Source of the DNA: Agapanthus africanus
Taxonomy: Eukaryota > Streptophyta > Magnoliopsida > Asparagales > Amaryllidaceae
Reading direction: 5' to 3'
NCBI GenBank assembly: GCA_030015575.1
Contig: CM057338.1
Span: 631,214,189-631,278,188, forward strand
DNA: 64,000 bases
Both the position numbers and the translations under genes were made by a program. The notes beneath the pieces are model-generated. The model searched no databases, was not told the DNA's origin, and worked only from the letters and a program-made list of their open reading frames with translations. Each line of letters starts with the position of its first letter. Within the stretch, counting starts at the first letter, position 1. Below are positions 61,309 through 64,000 of this stretch, piece after piece.

Positions 61309-61785
61309 TTAAGAGAAAGAAGAAACACTCAGCATGATGCTCTTGCAAGTTTAGAATGGTTTTTAGTTTGTCTAAACAGGATGGCTCCCACTGTTTCTCG
61401 AATCCCTCCTCAAACCAAAAAGGAAGAATTAGTCAGGATCAATCTCACCGTACAATTCTTGCTTAACCGTTCAGCCAGGCCAGTGTCGGTACTTCGAGGG
61501 AGGTTTTCCAACGTTTTCGCGAAGTTCCTTAATTAAATAACCTCTTTTCCTTGGGGGCGTAGCCCCGCTAACACCTTTCTAGACACCTACTTAGTTTATA
61601 GCATTGATCGTTAAGTGAGAAATTTCCCGAGGAGTAGCATATACTCACAGTAGGATCGGGATCTAAATATCATCGTGTGACGAAACTGAAGGAATCCTAC
61701 CAGAATCATCACACTCCAAAATGTATGCAACACTAGCAAGTTTCAGTTCTTTTGAAACTCCCGATGTTGATTTTTGCCCCATGCT

Positions 61786-61995
61786 CTTATGACCTTGACT
61801 TTGGCCAAAATATCATAAGTCACATGTCAAGTTCTACTCGTCATTCTCCAGGTTAATTTGGATCCACCCGTACCTACCCTTGACTTTGGCCAAAATGGCA
61901 GTACGACTGTCCCAAACCAACGCATCTATCTATGCTACACATGAATACCCAATAGCTACCAATCACTATGCCTTGACTTTGGCCAACATACATAG
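61786..61995 (-). promoter_or_regulatory. Triple conserved-loop hairpin module, A2 leader
   Basis: Hairpins at 61786-61819 (cttatga and tcataag), 61869-61905 (cgtac and gtacg) and 61966-61995 (ctatg and catag). In the middle hairpin A2 has lost the inner pairing seen in A1 but has a perfect five-base outer stem instead. Confidence 0.62.
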
Positions 61996-63149
61996 CTTGA
62001 ATACTATTGACTATTCATGTGAAATGTCGGAGGGCTACGAATGATTTTGGTGAAACCGTGAACGTAGTGAACTTGATATAATTGATGGAACGAGATAGCT
62101 TTTAAAAGGAGTGGCTCAAACTCCGCATTTAAAAGTTGGTTTTGAAAAGAACCGAGTGGTTTTTCCAAAGTGTTCCAACGACTTTTACTTGGTTTATTTT
62201 CTTGCATTAGTTCTTTTAATGCGTGATATTCTTGCATTAGTTCTTTTAATGCGTCCCATCATTTAATCCTACCATTGCAGAAAACAACCAAAATATGCCG
62301 TACGCTTATGCCATTCGTATTCGCTACAGGGCCCCGTCATTACCCGTTAGGTTACTTAACTAACGACAGAGCGGGGGCTGGGCTAGCGCGTCTGCAAAAC
62401 ATAAGCAACGCCTAAATAATATCATATATAGATATATTGCAATGATAGCCATTTCATATCACAGATGAACACATTGGATATACTAGGAACCCGCAATTCG
62501 TACGAGCCTGTAATGAAAAGCAGATTACACGGTCGCGGTGAATAGCCAATACCCCACCCAAGACCCCTACGGGTGCGGCAAACTACCCGCCAAGTACCCG
62601 AAGCGAAGCAACCTCCCTCAACTCCGTGAGTAGGCCACTCGGCACTTCGGCATACCTGGTAGTTTGTGCACCCCCTCCATGGGTCTAACCTAGGAGCAAA
62701 AACAGTAAAAAGAAATTATACAATGACGGCTACAACCCCGACCCGGTTGTGCGGCTATACAAATAATTATTACATCAATTTATAAATTTACATGAATTGA
62801 AAGAGAAGAAAACTCTCATCTCACAACCCCCGGCTATTCACCCGCGATAATCCAATGAATTCATATACACATTCCAGCAACATTACAGATCACAGATTTG
62901 TATAACCCCCACTAATCGACATATAGCGATTAGCAGATGTTCAATACAAATATCACATCACAGATAAAAACCCGTCAGCTTAAGTCTTTAGAAACTCGAT
63001 CAAAATACGGTTTTTAAAGCCCCCAAAACAAATTTTTCTTTCTGGAAAATCTGGGCTGAAAAAACATATACCAAAATTCCCAAAATACCCCATAGAACAA
63101 ACTGCAGTAAAGACGATCCAGAGAGGAGCTTAATCGGCCGCGGAACCGC

Positions 63150-63169
63150 GGCAATAGCAAGCTATTGCC
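63150..63169 (-). promoter_or_regulatory. GC-rich hairpin near the A2 primer site
   Basis: Arms GGCAATAGC (63150-63158) and GCTATTGCC (63161-63169). This is the counterpart of the A1 hairpin at 8820-8839, with three coordinated pair changes. Confidence 0.65.
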
Positions 63170-63368
63170 GTGGTGGTTTGGTGGGATCTCTCGACCGTTT
63201 TTCTACAGTAGACTATAAAAACCCTGAGTCGATTTTTAAAGCATGATTTATTATTTTTACAGTACTTTGAAAATCGACAGCAAGTTAGACATCGGGGTGT
63301 ATTTTGCGACTTTTTCTTTGATCGATCTTCTAGTTACTTTACTAACATGTTAGATAGAGTTTAACTAG

Positions 63369-63380
63369 GCTCTGATACCA
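63369..63380 (-). promoter_or_regulatory. A2 primer-binding site
   Basis: Sense TGGTATCAGAGC, one base from the 5' LTR. Confidence 0.9.
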
Positions 63381-63381
63381 C

Positions 63382-64000
63382 TGTAAGTCCATGCTACCTC
63401 TCCCGGTACTTTCGGGCATGCGGAATTTGGTGAAAAACAATTTTCTTAGAGGTGGTAATATGGACTTAAAACCCAGATCTTTGTTAAACATCTAACTAAC
63501 AACCTAACTAGGAGTTGTTAACTACTCAGTTAGGGGGTTTATACCTTTCTTATCTTAAACTCCTTCGTCTTCAAACCTCGATGGTTGTCCGAATCGGCTT
63601 CTCCCCGTCGTCTCCTTGCGCCGAAGATCGATCCACCTGAAAGCTTCAATGGCTCCTTCTTCGATCTTTGAAGAAACTAGTTCACTCGGTTTGCTAAACC
63701 TTGTGAACTAGAGTGAGTAGAGAAGAGTTTTGTTGGGATTTTATCTATGGTTCTTGGTTCTCAACACATGAGACAAGTGAACCATAGACTCAAGAGAGGG
63801 AGAGCAAGAGGAGGAAGATGAGAGCTCAAGAACAAGAGAGAGAATGAGAATGATAGAATGAGAGAAGACTTTTCTCATTTTGGCTCTCATAATCCATAAT
63901 CATAACACATCATAGCAATCAAGTATTATGTGATGGTTTAAGCAACAATAACCATATCATTTCATGCACTCATTTTGCACAAGAGAGCAAGCAAGCAAAA
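63382..64000 (-). repeat. A2 5' LTR, partial (window edge)
   Basis: Matches the first 600 bases of 55158-57329, including the 35-base hairpin at 63677-63711. The remainder lies outside the window. Confidence 0.92.

Larger units (their letters stand above)
61309..63368 (-). other. A2 5' leader, uninterrupted
   Basis: The complete leader of an A element, about 2.06 kb. It carries the triple hairpin (61786-61995), the 27-base direct repeat near 62200-62250 and the GC-rich hairpin (63150-63169). It shows what A1 would look like without B. No gene is evident. Confidence 0.88.
55158..64000 (-). mobile_element. A2: Ty1/copia element, Angela type, nearly whole, cut by the window edge
   Basis: Minus-strand element of the A1 family. 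It has a 3' LTR (55158-57329), polypurine tract, gag-pol (57344-61308), leader (61309-63368), primer site (63369-63380) and a 5' LTR starting at 63382 and running off the window. It is uninterrupted here, unlike A1. Gag-pol is nearly full length with about three breaks. The two LTRs look alike over the roughly 600 bases that overlap (about 2% differences), so the insertion is fairly young. Confidence 0.92.

Overview
This window looks like intergenic DNA from a flowering plant with a large, repeat-rich genome. I found no host gene, rRNA, functional tRNA gene, CRISPR array or prokaryotic feature. Almost every base belongs to LTR retrotransposons, most inserted into one another. The assignment to plants rests on three things: Angela-type (BARE-1-like) Ty1/copia polyproteins, a Tekay/Del-type Ty3/gypsy chromovirus with very long LTRs, and initiator-tRNA-Met primer sites. 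I cannot tell monocot from eudicot.

Nested layout, oldest to youngest as read from the insertions. D is a minus-strand copia relic and is the substrate; its visible pieces are 26195-26738, 48220-51544 and 54389-55157. E is the end of a plus-strand LTR (25295-26194) lying against D. C1 is a minus-strand copia element entering from the left edge (1-837 and 21494-25294) and ending inside E. A1 is a minus-strand copia element (838-21493, flanking repeat ccatc) inside the C1 leader. B is a minus-strand copia derivative (8867 to about 19128, flanking repeat ggttc) inside the A1 leader. On the other side, C2 is a plus-strand copia element (26739-48214, flanking repeat tctat) inside the reverse transcriptase region of D. 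G is a plus-strand chromovirus (34897-46036, flanking repeat ttact) inside the 3' LTR of C2. F is a solo LTR (51545-54383, flanking repeat atatt) in the D leader. A2 is a minus-strand copia element (55158 to the right edge) also in the D leader. By-eye LTR divergence agrees with this order: B about 1%, G about 1-2%, A1 about 3%, C2 about 4%.

The copia elements form three related LTR families. A (A1, A2) keeps a nearly complete gag-pol. B has decayed coding DNA but almost identical LTRs. C (C1, C2, and D by leader homology) lacks most of gag in the two copies where that region is visible. The natural reading is one protein-coding lineage (A-like) plus non-autonomous relatives that borrowed its proteins. 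The non-coding parts are better conserved than the coding parts. All families share a leader with three regularly placed hairpins that have a near-invariant loop and family-specific stems. They also share a GC-rich hairpin near the primer site whose arms change together between copies, and a conserved LTR core. Families B and C add a doubled leader module; the A LTRs add hairpin repeats and a W-box-loaded stem-loop. These structured RNA or DNA modules are the best candidates for something undescribed.

All LTR elements here are treated as fossils. Their coding regions are described by family, parts and approximate number of breaks only.
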